From assembly GCF_016464625.1 (NCBI RefSeq), contig NZ_JAEAGO010000003.1:434001-498000 (forward strand): 64,000 bases of DNA, written 5' to 3'. Shown here one piece after another: positions 11,301 to 20,600 of the stretch. This DNA is from Penaeicola halotolerans (GTDB lineage Bacteria; Bacteroidota; Bacteroidia; Cytophagales; Cyclobacteriaceae). The first letter of the stretch is position 1, and each line of letters opens with the position of its first letter. Made by a program: the position numbers and the translations under genes. Under the pieces are notes generated by a model that did no database searches, was not told the origin of the DNA, and saw only the letters and a program-made list of their open reading frames with translations.

Positions 11301-13049
11301 TAGACCTGCCTCTCCTGAGCAGATGCTTCCTGCACCGCTAACAGTATAGGACGTAGGGGCATTATTAATCGTAACATTTACAGAGCCCGTCATATTGCGA
11401 GCACAGCCCGCTGAACTTGATGCTACAACAGTATAAGTACCTGATGTATATTGCTCTCCAAAATCAATGACGCCTCCTGTTCCAGAAGCATTCGTTACCA
11501 AAACACCATTTCTTCGAAGACTATAAGTAACACCGATTTGAGAACCTGATAAAACTATGGGATTTGTATTTTCCAATGTACAAGCAGTTCCCCCACCACT
11601 TAAGGTATAAACATTGGGTAGAGGATTCACCGTGATTACTGGTGATCCACTCATAACCCTTGTACACCCCGTAGTCGCATTTGTGGCTAATACCGTATAA
11701 GTCCCAGCAGTTGTTTGGGTAGCAAAACTTAATGCCCCGCCATTACCCGATAATGTAGTCACATTACTGCCATTCCTTCTTAATGTATAGTTTATTCCAC
11801 TCTGAGAGCCTGATAGTGAAAAGCCAAATCCACTCCCACCTGAACAGTAACTACCACCACCACTCAGTGTATATAAGTTAGGTGTTGGATTAATCGTCAC
11901 AGAGGCAGAACCACTCATCGTACTGGTACATCCCGTTGTTGCATTGGTAGCAATCACCGTGTAAGTCCCACTAACAGTTTGAGCTCCAAAGTTGAGAGAA
12001 CCTCCTGTACCTGACATATTTTTAACAAATGAGCCATTCCTCCTTAAAGAATAGGTTACTCCTGATTGTGAGCCTGAAAGTGTCACACCCACACCACTAT
12101 CAGACGCACAGACTGTACCACCACCGCCAACTGTGTAAATGGTAGGCCTTGGTTGGATAACAACAGAAGCAGATCCAAACATTAGAATATTACACCCAGC
12201 TGGGCTTATTGCTTGAACAGCATAGGTGCCAGATACAGATTGTGGACTAAATACTACTATTCCTCCGTTGCCTGTTTTAGATTCTACTAACCCACCAGAT
12301 CTAATTAACTGATAGGTATAACCACTTTGAGATCCTGACAAACTAATTGGAACACTTCCTCCAGAGCAGACTGACCCTCCTCCTTCTACTGTATATCTTG
12401 TTGGAGGACCACTAATCGTAACTTGAACAGGTATTTTAGTAGTTGTACAAGTACCCGCAGCATAAGCTAAGTAATATGTTTTATTGGATGATAAGCTAGG
12501 CGTGGTAAAATTTTGACTACTTGACAACAAAGTCGTTTGATTGCTATCATACCACCTGTAACCAAATCCCGAAGGGGCATTCCCTGCCGTTAATGTTACA
12601 CTCCCAGTACCACATCTACTACCAGGACTTGCTGTGGGTGTTATTCCATCACATGAGGGGCCCACACTGACTTGATAGCTAGCATAGTAGTAGTCATAAA
12701 AATCTGAAGCCTCATACATAATAGTAGAAACTCCTTGATTAGGAAAAATAATATTAACGTTACCATATCCACCACCAAATGGATCCTGATAAGCTCCATT
12801 GGTTGCTAACCAAGATTCTGTCAAACCAAATGGAGGCATTACTGTGCTTCCAAATTGATCCATGTAATAAGCATAATACGTGTTACTCGTATTCTGACTT
12901 ACTGAACCATTTCCGAAGATATAGACCGAGTAACCTTGCCCCCCTCCCCCAGGATCTCCTCCTGGGTCAATCTCAAATTGTCTTGCATATACATTTGTTG
13001 CTTGAAGAGATGCCAGCAACACTATGGTTAATATATAAAGCTTTCTCAT
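5310..13049 (-). CDS. Giant RHS polymorphic toxin with Ig-like repeats and GIY-YIG nuclease tip
   Basis: 2579 residues. Order of parts: signal peptide (about 1-22); a unique N-terminal segment; one Ig-like domain (about 140-215); ten tandem repeats of about 86 residues (about 217-1090), each opening with a YTVGGGGTICSG-like motif and carrying LSGSQSG; two further Ig/PKD-like domains (about 1090-1250); a DUF6443-like segment (about 1250-1345, with FDGLGRLMQTV); YD repeats; the RHS-associated core motif near 2320-2365 (YGARMYDPIIARWTTIDPLA, ending IDPDG); a hydrophobic pre-toxin region (about 2400-2470); and a GIY-YIG nuclease domain (about 2475-2579). In the last, GIY is at 2477-2479, YIG at 2489-2491, Arg2499 and His2503 follow, and Glu2530 or Glu2533 is the likely metal ligand. 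The tip probably cuts DNA or RNA in a target cell. The stretch after the core is more AT-rich. The start overlaps the gene before by ATGA. The secretion route is unknown; a type IX C-terminal signal is not evident. Confidence 0.92.
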   Translation of the reverse strand: MRKLYILTIVLLASLQATNVYARQFEIDPGGDPGGGGQGYSVYIFGNGSVSQNTSNTYYAYYMDQFGSTVMPPFGLTESWLATNGAYQDPFGGGYGNVNIIFPNQGVSTIMYEASDFYDYYYASYQVSVGPSCDGITPTASPGSRCGTGSVTLTAGNAPSGFGYRWYDSNQTTLLSSSQNFTTPSLSSNKTYYLAYAAGTCTTTKIPVQVTISGPPTRYTVEGGGSVCSGGSVPISLSGSQSGYTYQLIRSGGLVESKTGNGGIVVFSPQSVSGTYAVQAISPAGCNILMFGSASVVIQPRPTIYTVGGGGTVCASDSGVGVTLSGSQSGVTYSLRRNGSFVKNMSGTGGSLNFGAQTVSGTYTVIATNATTGCTSTMSGSASVTINPTPNLYTLSGGGSYCSGGSGFGFSLSGSQSGINYTLRRNGSNVTTLSGNGGALSFATQTTAGTYTVLATNATTGCTRVMSGSPVITVNPLPNVYTLSGGGTACTLENTNPIVLSGSQIGVTYSLRRNGVLVTNASGTGGVIDFGEQYTSGTYTVVASSSAGCARNMTGSVNVTINNAPTSYTVSGAGSICSGEAGLSISLSGSQSGVNYTLRRNGTNVVTKSGTGSALSFDPQTTAGTYTVLATNATTSCSILMSGSPVITVNALPTNYTVFGGGAHCAGEDGNEVRLSGSQSGITYALKRNGTIVSYLSGTGSALNFGYQTTAGTYTVDASNSSTGCVRTMTGSASVAINSLPTAFTVGGGGVYCSGDAGLPITLSGSQSGVTYLLKLWGETVSSAPGNGSALNFGVQSGIGAYTVVATNAAGCSVDMTGSASIGMYDPLNNYTTSGGGTICSGGGGLTISLSGSQTGVNYALKRNGTTVNQFAGTGNPLNFTGHNDAGTYTIEATNVNTGCTRVMSGTATVTVNPLPTAYTVGGGGTICSGESPPAVTLSDSQSGVNYTLKRGSTTVTTLPGTGNALNFGVQPSSGTYTVVATNATTGCVRTMSGSATITINTLPTNFSVGGGGAFCTGDAGLPVTLSGSQSGISYALKRGSTTVSTLSGTGSALNFGNQTVAGTYTVVATSTNGCIRTMSGSATITVNALPSNSISFTGNSRFGAGSVTISISNPQPGVTYEWFSTSSSTTVLAEGTSYTATASASSTTFRYVRAKNANNCVSARVAVPVTVYPTTTIAATNGGVLSMGQATVLSSSATYTYDSYQWSREGTPVVGTSATYTATQPGVYTLSVTKAGQSYTTPSITVSAGVSAQNLNYIISNTILADSIKDEGMIASLDRSQNEQTIQYFDGLGRLMQTVSTASSPTGHDIVTPTVYDALGREAKKYLPMVSNQSNGFFKSDILTGPTGTYTGSPHEAFYSLGETAKLAADAMPYATTIFEPSPLNRPLKQGNPGAAWQADGTHAMSYVYAFNQAQEVLQFSYDPVYQVVTAGTVGNLNYYAANQLKADQMIDEEQTITISYVDKMGKTLAKKIKKAGEETMTYYVYDVFDQLAVVIPPQAVKLLDTQYHGQSVTDQQSFLSKWAYRYTYDGRKRMITKEVPGAGKTYMVYDKRDRLVLTQDAEQRKDSLWLYTKYDGLNRAVMTGMYQAASVMSQADMAAQVAATISERYTGAGDHGYSNDAFPTQDVTVYTVSYYDDYQFKSKLQNTGGLNMNYQGTHLTGLPNSFSTRTINLVTGSKERVLATEKFIEVVNYYDERQRVVQVVKNNHLDEEERSSTRYKNLINPQVMASKTTYGGAVNITRGFQYDPAGRLLSVQHQVDNGDIVTLTANEYNALGEVVTKHQHGTSGSYAQSIDYRYNIRGWLTRINHADLRQEGAAAADYFGMELGYDDNLGLGSQGQYNGNISAMKWSRDLGDVSLGYGYSYDFLNRLTNADLRTSSNWTSTTTALQTSYSYDANGNILTLNRKDQAGTVIDSLRYDYGTNAAYSNQLLAVTDYSQNDKGFKDGNTTNDDYVYDSNGNLIADLNKNIVEISYNHLNLPDTVYFGDGRQINYLYSATGQKLQQWSVGPDTDRKTDYTGELVYESDTLQLILHEEGRITFDNGLSYEYFLKDHLGNVRVSYTTNPSVEVAQADLEQTPEDFGDGGTIISNSHYNSTPGGNQSLRLSGVEGEIIGLSKSLQVMAGDTVKLSVKAIYPQIDPGAASTDIGSYMAAGFLNSFGIESAPEQSDLYELFGDLFMSGPIFTGNSDTSIPRAYLNYLVFDEQMTLVDMGFRQVSVAGQTDGTTGTHETLSADLTISKSGFVFVYLSNESGQVSEVFFDDMRVELAHGPLLQETGYYPFGLETYQSNASGMTAQRYLYNGKEKQEETSWLDYGARMYDPIIARWTTIDPLADLYESWSPYNYTMNNPIRYIDPDGMMVSDAISGNDVINDTDPEPEIAPILLDEVVVVAKKKKESSNWVSWVQTGLDIVGFIPVVGEIADGANALIYLAQGDYVNAGISAAAMIPVVGDLGKGVRLGKKLYNLIDATKGVSGIYEITTKSGKKYIGQSKDVGKRLKQHNKSAKFKSDEIVDVKVTEVKGQKVDREVFEQRQLNNATDGVGAQSDKVLNTRNPIGSNRASEMSRTVTTGKTYKMD
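9790..12400 (-). repeat. Ten tandem Ig-like repeats within the RHS toxin gene
   Basis: Ten in-frame units of about 250-260 bases encode the YTVGGGG...LSGSQSG...GTYTVVATNA...SGSA pattern. Neighbouring units are similar at DNA level, including the recurrent segment for ATNATTGC. Each unit carries a Cys near the start and another about 55 residues later, a possible disulfide. Such arrays usually form a stalk holding a tip away from the surface. The boundaries are approximate. Confidence 0.88.
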
Positions 13050-13489
13050 AAATCATCCCTTTTAAAAATCAACAAATTGGTCATCCCACGACCTTCTCTT
13101 TGCGGTTTAAGCACCAGCTTTTTATCCTCTACAGAAAGAATGTCAAAAAGTACTTCCTGCGCTCCAAACTTCACCTTTAATACTGCTCCATTGAGCTCCC
13201 AAGTACCCTCTTGGCTATTAGTTTTTCCTGCTGCATACCAAGTAGACCGGAAAGCACTTTCACTAAAAATGAATTTCCTAGAAGCAGTAGTCTCTCGAAA
13301 ATGAGACTTCTGTACCGCAGGAATCGTATCATACTGTGCCTTGATCGCTGGCTTCATAGAAGCAATGACTTTATCAACATCCATTTGCCACTCCCCAAAT
13401 AGATCTGCACGTTCGTAACTTGTTCCCTGCGCTTGTGCTAATATGGTTGTGAATAAAAAAAGCACTAAAAAAAGGTAAATCTGTCTCAT
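13046..13489 (-). CDS. Small exported lipocalin-like protein
   Basis: 147 residues with a clear signal peptide (MRQIYLFLVLFLFTTILAQA). The mature part begins FGEWQMDVDKVI and ends with strands KKLVLKPQ and NLLIFKRDDL, the pattern of small lipocalin-like beta-barrel proteins of Bacteroidota; this is a fold-level guess. Both ends overlap neighbours by four bases (ATGA with the barrel gene before, ATGA with the giant RHS gene after), so translation is probably coupled. The position suggests a periplasmic partner in folding or exporting the RHS protein. That is inference. Confidence 0.75.
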   Translation of the reverse strand: MRQIYLFLVLFLFTTILAQAQGTSYERADLFGEWQMDVDKVIASMKPAIKAQYDTIPAVQKSHFRETTASRKFIFSESAFRSTWYAAGKTNSQEGTWELNGAVLKVKFGAQEVLFDILSVEDKKLVLKPQREGRGMTNLLIFKRDDL

Positions 13490-14532
13490 ATTCGATGTTT
13501 CTTTAAGTAATAGCCAATTTTAAAATTTAACCTAGGACCCAACTGTGGACTGGGTTCTTTGATCAAGCGGTACAAAGCTCCCATGTAAAAGGTCTGACCT
13601 TTTACTGCTATCTGCTTCATATATCCCACTTGATAGTTGAATGGACGAAGATTCAAGCCTTTATCCAAGGCATGTGATCCTTCTTGATAGGTATTGATGA
13701 TTTGAAACCGTAAGAAATTTGCTTTCGCCACGCGGTAGCTAACACTCGCTCCTAAGCCATAGATATATGGATCAAAGTATGCTTGCTCAAACTGTTGCGA
13801 GTAAGTCATGCGATAATGACCAAATAGGCCAATCATCCAATTTTTATCGAGGTAGTAGCTAAACTCTGGACCAATCTCTAATGCCATATCTTCTCCAAAA
13901 TAGGGCTGTAAAAGAAGCCCAGGATAGAAGCGGTCTTTGAAAGGCTTATCTGCTAAACTTTGTCTTTTCTGAAGCTTCAACTCTCCTTTAGCATCTTGCA
14001 CCATCTGATACTTCATCTTCAATTCTGCCAGCTGCTGCTGTGCAGCCAAAAGCTGCTGTTGATACTGTGCAAAGTATGGCTCATTAGACAAGGATTTCAT
14101 CGCCTCTTGCTGGGTATAACTTTTGAAATAATCTGCCCCAACAGCTTCCTTTTGTATCTGTGCAGGCAGATAGCGACTGGTCTTTTGCGCTACCGCTTGA
14201 TCTATATTATCCCAATCCAATTCTTTGAGTTGATTAAACTCAGAAAGCCCCTGCTGACCAATGGATTTTCCTTCTACATACCAGTCTTGGTCTAAGGCTA
14301 CCCTGGATTCTAGGGTATTAAAAGCTCGTCCAGATTTACTGAATTGATTCTTGATGAAATTTCTCCTTGCAACACTGTCAGGCCATTTCAAAGTCTTTAA
14401 ATCGTTTAACTTATCTGCATACCCTTCATACTGCTTCAATACAGCTGGCTCTTGGCTAAGCACAGACTGTTGTGCATAGCCAGTATGATAGCCGAAAAGC
14501 AAAAGAACGATATAGCTGAACAACTTATTCAT
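13486..14532 (-). CDS. Periplasmic coiled-coil plus outer-membrane barrel protein in the RHS operon
   Basis: 348 residues from the ATG at 14532; an upstream ATG at 14586 would place 18 residues before the signal peptide and is rejected. Signal peptide MNKLFSYIVLLLFGYHTGYA. Residues about 25-210 are rich in Gln, Lys and Leu and mostly helical, with a coiled-coil-like run (YQQQLLAAQQQLAELKMKYQ). Residues about 215-348 have alternating aromatic strands (YFGEDMALEIGPEFSYYLDK, FLRFQIINTYQEGS, LNFKIGYYLKK) typical of an outer-membrane beta-barrel. The start overlaps the stop of the YD gene before it by eight bases; the stop overlaps the next start by ATGA. It could be an anchor or translocator for the YD/RHS proteins; I know of no described member. 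Confidence 0.75.
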   Translation of the reverse strand: MNKLFSYIVLLLFGYHTGYAQQSVLSQEPAVLKQYEGYADKLNDLKTLKWPDSVARRNFIKNQFSKSGRAFNTLESRVALDQDWYVEGKSIGQQGLSEFNQLKELDWDNIDQAVAQKTSRYLPAQIQKEAVGADYFKSYTQQEAMKSLSNEPYFAQYQQQLLAAQQQLAELKMKYQMVQDAKGELKLQKRQSLADKPFKDRFYPGLLLQPYFGEDMALEIGPEFSYYLDKNWMIGLFGHYRMTYSQQFEQAYFDPYIYGLGASVSYRVAKANFLRFQIINTYQEGSHALDKGLNLRPFNYQVGYMKQIAVKGQTFYMGALYRLIKEPSPQLGPRLNFKIGYYLKKHRI

Positions 14533-17500
14533 TCCCAGCACTGTAATAGTTGTATTCAAACTGTTGCAGGATATTCCCCTTCTCATCCTTGATGCACTTC
14601 AATCGCTGGGCATAATCATACTCATAGTACACCGTCACATGATTGGCATCTGTCATGCTAGTAACACCGACCAAGGGATCATAGGTATAAGTAGACATTT
14701 GTGAACCTACTGGATGTAGCCTTACTTCATCTATTAAAATATTATTGCCTGATATAGTGATGGATGCACCTGTAACTTGTCTTCTAATCAATTGCCATTC
14801 ACTGGTAAGCGTCTCCGTCTGACCCATAAAAGTCCATGGCTGGGATCCTGAAGCTGCCTTAGCCCAAAAACTTAACTCATAGGTAGCTGAGGCTAAGCCA
14901 CTTTTTGAAATCGCACCACTTGATAGATCATAAACTCGCCTTCCCGTTTTAGAGGAAGAGCTCTCTATTGAAGAACCCGTATAGCTCCAACCACCCTTTT
15001 CCTGAGTCTCAAATGATGTAATTGCCACGGTAGCATTAGTACAGTTGCTACATTGCATGACAGGATATAGTCCATTATAATCATATAGGTTTGTATAAGG
15101 CACATCGTCTACTCGGTAACTAATCAAATTCCCAAACCTATCATCAAAAACAGTATTTGAGAGCTTCTGCTCAAGGTTACTAGAAGATGAAGCAGGATTA
15201 TCAGAAGGAAAAGAAAAAGACACTGGCTCCGTGATATCAAATATATAAGACCCTGATGGAACGAATCTATTTGATCCTATTCCTTGTACTTCTTTCATTG
15301 TTTTCGCAACACCTTGATAAACCATTCCATTGGTAGCATAAGTCTCTATAACAGGTTCGGAATAAATATGATTATTGACCATATTTTGATACACGGGATC
15401 ATCAAAATGATAGGCATATCTTATAGACTTTGAGTATTCAGTGCCATCACTGTTATTTACTTTCTCTGAAATGAGCGTTGCTTGAAGTGAATCATAGCTT
15501 AAGTCAACAATAGATTCTAGATAGCTTCCATCACCTGTTGAACTATAAGACCTAGAGATCTTTTTGACAGGTGCCAAAAATGCAGAGTAGTAATAATAAA
15601 ACCTCCAATCAAATTGAGCTGGATAAAAAATGTTGTCAAAAGTAGCCTCAATTTCTGGCTCTCTTTGTGTTGCGCGAAGGGCTCTTCTTATTGGCTGATT
15701 ATGAGAAGGAACTAGACTTGGAGGAGAACCTTCCAACTCGGTATGAAGACGGTATACTGTACTATCAGAACTTACCAACCGATAGCCAAACTCTTGTGAA
15801 TAACTGTAATATTCATTTTTAAGTGGGAGACCAGAATAGACTGATTCGTCAGTTTCAAATACCAATGCATTGGGTAACCCAATAATATTATGTTTAGAGG
15901 TAAAATAGTGACTTATTTTCCCATTACTTTCACCTGTGATGTATTCATCAACTTGAGCATATTTGATTGATCTTGGCCATATAGCTTCCAAAGCAGACGG
16001 ACTGCTAGTGATAATCGCGTAATCACATGCAAGAGCTAAATACCCCAATTCATTATGACTTTGTCTTTGTCTTTTGGTTTGTACGAACATATAGTCAAAC
16101 AACATCCCCTGAGATATATCACCGTAATATTCGTAGCCTTTTGATAATAACAAAGTATTGTCTTGATCATAATTATTGATAGTCTTAACCCTTGCACCCC
16201 CTACAGGATTTCCTTCATATGCAAAGGTTGAATAGCCGCCAGTAGGATAAATGATTTTATTCATTAAACCCACAGATGCAAAGATTTGGTTTACCTGTCT
16301 ATTTGCTCCACTATATGTGATAGGATAACCATTAATGCTAGGCAAAAAGGTGCTTGACCCAAGACCGTTATAATAGCCATAATAGTCTTGAGAAAAATTT
16401 AATCGACCTGGTAATCCTCCATTATAATCAAACTGATAAACTTGTTCACTATCTACTACAACAGAGTCTAAAACAAGGCGTTGGGCTGTATAACTAGGTA
16501 CTTCAAGGGCTGGATGACTTAACAGGGGGCCATTAACATAACTTTGATATAAATCTACAACCTTGATAATTTGATTGTACAAAGAATCACTCAAAACGTC
16601 AGGAGTTGCATCATACTTTACAACTATTTGTTTTAATGCATTAGTACCTGGTAAATCTAATCTAGATTCGGTGTTGTATTTAAACTCAACTAAATGCCCT
16701 CTAGTTGACCTAATTTGTCTAAGTCTACTACTTGAAACGCTATTGTTTACTACACAAATAGTGTAATCATACTCTGTAGGAATCTGACAACCTAAACCTA
16801 GAGTGGTCATTTCATAGACCGTCTCATTTACTGAACTAGCATAACTGTAAAAAATATTTTCATAATCGAACCAAACAGTATCTTGGCTAGCAGTTATTAC
16901 TTTTGTTAAAAAATTCGCATTGCTTGAATATTCAGTCAAGCAAGTCGTATTTAAAGCTCCTGGGCAGAGACTTGTTACAAATGCCCCTTCACCTGCCTCA
17001 AAAAAATATTGATTACCTTTATCATCAATAGCTGAATACTGAGAAAACTTCATATTCTCAAATGGGTAAGGAATTAACGAGCCTTCATCATCGTAAAATA
17101 ATTTACCCGATTTACCCAAAAAATTAAAGCTAAACATGTCTGGCTCTAGATCCTCACAATACTCTAATCGGTACTTCATCCATTCATAATCTTCAAAATT
17201 GGATGAATAGTCATTTGGATTAAAAGATTGGTAAGAATCTGGAAAAACATAATTAAATCCATCATAATCAACTCTTCCTTTTGAAGATTTATTGATTACG
17301 CCACCAGCATTCAAACTCCAACTGAGTCCTACATCAGAAGAAACCTCTTCTACTTTTACACCACCTGAAAAATAATCTAAGGAGATAGGTACTGTTAGAC
17401 CAGGAAGTGAGATTGTGTGAATAGTTACACTGATCTTGGTAGTACCGCTAGCAATATCTACGGGAGTATTACTGAAGTTTAGTAAACCTGATACATTTGG

Positions 17501-17617
17501 AGTGGTCACATTAACTTCTGTAACTGGACTAAGTAAAGGATCTCCAAGTCCTTGTCTAGCCATTATAGAGCCCATAATCGAAAAAGAAAAGATAATCGTC
17601 AATAAAAGTCTCATCAT
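14525..17617 (-). CDS. Secreted YD-repeat (RHS-like) protein, about 1030 aa
   Basis: The start is taken at the ATG at 17617, just past the stop of the gene before and preceded by GAGGAA; ATGs at 17629 and 17653 overlap that gene and are less likely. A signal peptide (MMRLLLTIIFSFSIMGSIMA) follows. The N-terminal block (PISLDYFSGGVKVEEVSSDV, then GLSWSLNAGG) matches the other YD proteins here. The last 165 residues hold a carbohydrate-binding-like segment (YELSFWAKAASGSQPWTF) and a YD end (YYEYDYAQRLKCIKDEKGN), nearly identical to the gene before. No toxin domain. It may form a shell or partner unit with the giant RHS protein, by loose analogy with TcB/TcC components; that is inference. Confidence 0.85.
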   Translation of the reverse strand: MMRLLLTIIFSFSIMGSIMARQGLGDPLLSPVTEVNVTTPNVSGLLNFSNTPVDIASGTTKISVTIHTISLPGLTVPISLDYFSGGVKVEEVSSDVGLSWSLNAGGVINKSSKGRVDYDGFNYVFPDSYQSFNPNDYSSNFEDYEWMKYRLEYCEDLEPDMFSFNFLGKSGKLFYDDEGSLIPYPFENMKFSQYSAIDDKGNQYFFEAGEGAFVTSLCPGALNTTCLTEYSSNANFLTKVITASQDTVWFDYENIFYSYASSVNETVYEMTTLGLGCQIPTEYDYTICVVNNSVSSSRLRQIRSTRGHLVEFKYNTESRLDLPGTNALKQIVVKYDATPDVLSDSLYNQIIKVVDLYQSYVNGPLLSHPALEVPSYTAQRLVLDSVVVDSEQVYQFDYNGGLPGRLNFSQDYYGYYNGLGSSTFLPSINGYPITYSGANRQVNQIFASVGLMNKIIYPTGGYSTFAYEGNPVGGARVKTINNYDQDNTLLLSKGYEYYGDISQGMLFDYMFVQTKRQRQSHNELGYLALACDYAIITSSPSALEAIWPRSIKYAQVDEYITGESNGKISHYFTSKHNIIGLPNALVFETDESVYSGLPLKNEYYSYSQEFGYRLVSSDSTVYRLHTELEGSPPSLVPSHNQPIRRALRATQREPEIEATFDNIFYPAQFDWRFYYYYSAFLAPVKKISRSYSSTGDGSYLESIVDLSYDSLQATLISEKVNNSDGTEYSKSIRYAYHFDDPVYQNMVNNHIYSEPVIETYATNGMVYQGVAKTMKEVQGIGSNRFVPSGSYIFDITEPVSFSFPSDNPASSSSNLEQKLSNTVFDDRFGNLISYRVDDVPYTNLYDYNGLYPVMQCSNCTNATVAITSFETQEKGGWSYTGSSIESSSSKTGRRVYDLSSGAISKSGLASATYELSFWAKAASGSQPWTFMGQTETLTSEWQLIRRQVTGASITISGNNILIDEVRLHPVGSQMSTYTYDPLVGVTSMTDANHVTVYYEYDYAQRLKCIKDEKGNILQQFEYNYYSAGNE
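14540..15025. repeat. 486-bp direct repeat, copy 1 (3' end of YD gene)
   Basis: Pairs with 17634-18119 at a constant offset of 3094 bases, with only scattered substitutions and no gaps seen by eye. It covers the C-terminal 160 codons. Sequence upstream of it in the two genes differs strongly, so the boundary is sharp. Confidence 0.93.
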
Positions 17618-17618
17618 A

Positions 17619-20600
17619 TCATTCCTCATTAGAACTGTAATAGTTGTATTCAAACTGTTGCAGGATATTTCCCTTCTCGTCCTTGATGCACTTCAATCGC
17701 TGGGCATAATCATACTCATAGTACACCGTCACATGGTTAGCATCTGTCATGCTAGTTACACCCACCAAGGGATCATAGGTGTAAGTAGACATCTGTGAAC
17801 CTACTGGATGTAGCCTGACTTCATCTACTAAAATATTGCTACCTGATATAGTGATGGATGCACCTGTAACTTGTCTTCTGATCAATTGCCATTCAGTAGT
17901 AAGCGACTCGGTTTGACCCATAAAAGTCCACGGCTGGGATCCTGAAGCTGCCTTAGCCCAAAAACTTAACTCATAGGTAGCTGAGGCTAAGCCACTTTTT
18001 GAAATCGCACCACTTGATAGATCATAAACTCGCCTTCCCGTTTTAGATGATTCACTCTCTATTGAAGAACCCGTATAACTCCAGCTACCTTTGTCTTGGG
18101 TCTCAAATGATGTAATTGCAAAAGATAAAGCCTTGTCATGATTCACTAACTTTGCTAGCAAATAATTACCTGTTTGATCCCAAGAATATGAACTTTCGTT
18201 TCCTTTGGAATCAATGTTTATTGGTATAGCGTCTACACCATATGTTATAAAGTAATCATCATAAAAAGACAAATCACCCCTATCTAAATTGTCTAAAAGC
18301 TGATAACTATTATCATTTGGCTCATTTAGCTCCCAGCTTTTACTTAAATTTAAATTATCAAATTCCTTATAACTTGATCTAATAAGAGAATATCCAGATA
18401 CAGAAGATTTAAATTCATAACTCTCTACCATTTGATTTATCATAAAACTACTTTTTAATGAATCGAGAGTAGTATCTTCAAGATCAATAGAGTATTTATT
18501 GATTAATATTAGATCTTGATCATTTGATAAACTAGAAACTATCTTCCTAGGTAAAAAATTAACAGGTTCATCTTCGTATGTAAATTGCTCTTCAAGAACT
18601 AATTGGCCATCCGAATGATATTCAGTCGTTACTTTACTAAGCAATCGATTCCAACCCGACTTCAGGATATAGGTTTTATCTAAATAACAATTATATACAC
18701 TATTATCTGACTGTTTTTGAAATCCTGCAACTACAAAACTAAATGGAAAACTGTTAAAAGACTCTTCATATAAGTAGTTTTCCTTATTTAAAAGGGTGAA
18801 ATTGGTGCCACTAGTTTTATAAAAAGCTGTCTCCAATAAATTACCTGATTCCCAGAAAGAATAATAAGAGGGCACAAACGGATAATTTCTAGGATCAGAT
18901 ATATCTTGATCTAATAATAACTCATTAGGTGGGACGGTCTCATACTTATAAGAAACATAACCATTCGATGTAGAGTCACTATTAAATATAGTTACATTAG
19001 AATAACCAATAGGAGATCCGAAATGAACAAAATTATTTTTTGAACTTTGGAAAACATAGGGTAAATTATCATTAGCATAAAAAATATGATTGAATATCGG
19101 CAAATCGTAGAGTACACCTGATTCTTTCCCCAAAGAATCTAAATAATTGTATCTAAGTGTTTTTAAAGTATCTAAGTCTGAATCCAAATGCGTTATAGAT
19201 TTTACCCTCAAGCCAGGGCCTAAAATACGATCTGGTAAAGAATCCCCCTGAGTGAAATATGTTACTCTCCCTCTGGCATAATCAGAAAAATTATTATCAC
19301 TATATATAGCTCTTGTTTTAAGTTGATATTCTCCTGATTGAAGATATAAAAATTCTTGAGATGAACCTACCTCACTAAAAGTATTTATGACATTATAAAT
19401 ATTATTTTCTTTTTTTTCGAGTATTACAGCAGGAAAATTATTGGGATTAATGTTTTGAGAAATACCCGAATTATTAATAATAATCTCTAACTTTATTGTT
19501 TGATCATTATCTAAGGAAAAATTCAAAGAATCTAAAGTGAAAAATTCCCCCTCGCTACTACCAAAAGCCTCACTTACATTTACTTGATCAATTAATTCAA
19601 AGTTTCCAAAGTTCTCCTCAACATAGTCATGAGTCAATTCAAATTTGATTGAAGGAAAGTTACCACAATAATCAAAGTCTGTAAAAAGTAAACCATCAAA
19701 AAGCCGATGATAATTAGACTTGGATAAGTAATTATTTTCAAATTCAAATACAGTTGATCCTCCAGTTGGATACGTTATCTTATTGAGAGTACCAATCTTA
19801 GTATAATCAGCATTAGGAGATCGATCTCCTCCATTCGCTCTATACTTAAGATCAATAATTTGGCCTCCATTAATGGAATAAGCCAGAAACATAGTCGAGG
19901 TATTCAATAAAGAAGTATTATCCGCTCCATTATAATATTCCCAAAAGTCTCTGCTCAAAGAATTAGTAGCTGGTGTAATACCTTGCTGATAATCAAAAAT
20001 ATAAGGTGGGCTTATTTCTGCATTATTTTGCAGTGGCTGTATTGATAACAACCTGAGTTTTCCACTCCCTTGATAATAGTCAAAATGAAAATCGAATCCT
20101 TGTTTTAATTCAAAAGACATATCATAGAGATCCTTTGCATAAAAACTGATATTTTGAAGAAATTTAGAACTAGGAAGATCTTGTCTAAAATTTTCTGATA
20201 GATTAAATACCACTTTTGATGTTGGTGAATTGATTTCCCTCAATACCTTAGAGTTATAAGAGAGAATAATATCGTATGGACTTGTATATGTTTCAATTTG
20301 ATTTGATAATGGTGAGGTACTTCTATTCTCTGTCTTTATTTTGTAAGCATCATACTCCATTTGATCACTGTAAACAAATGTAATTTTATGATCTGGATAT
20401 CTTGGAGAAAAAATTTCCGATAAATACCAAGAAGAAGTAAAGGTTAGTGAAGGCTTATTACCACTACTTGGAATTGTCGTTTGTTCTAAATCATTAAATG
20501 TATAGACAGTTCCAGATGGCGCAGTGATCTTAAACCAATCTGTAACTCCTGGTTTACCCTCTATTTTAAAGCTTTGCTGAGGGACTATAACTACATCTCC

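Noticed and set aside
14533-14586. Earlier ATG of the barrel gene
   Set aside because: It lies within the YD-repeat gene and would put 18 odd residues before a complete signal peptide.
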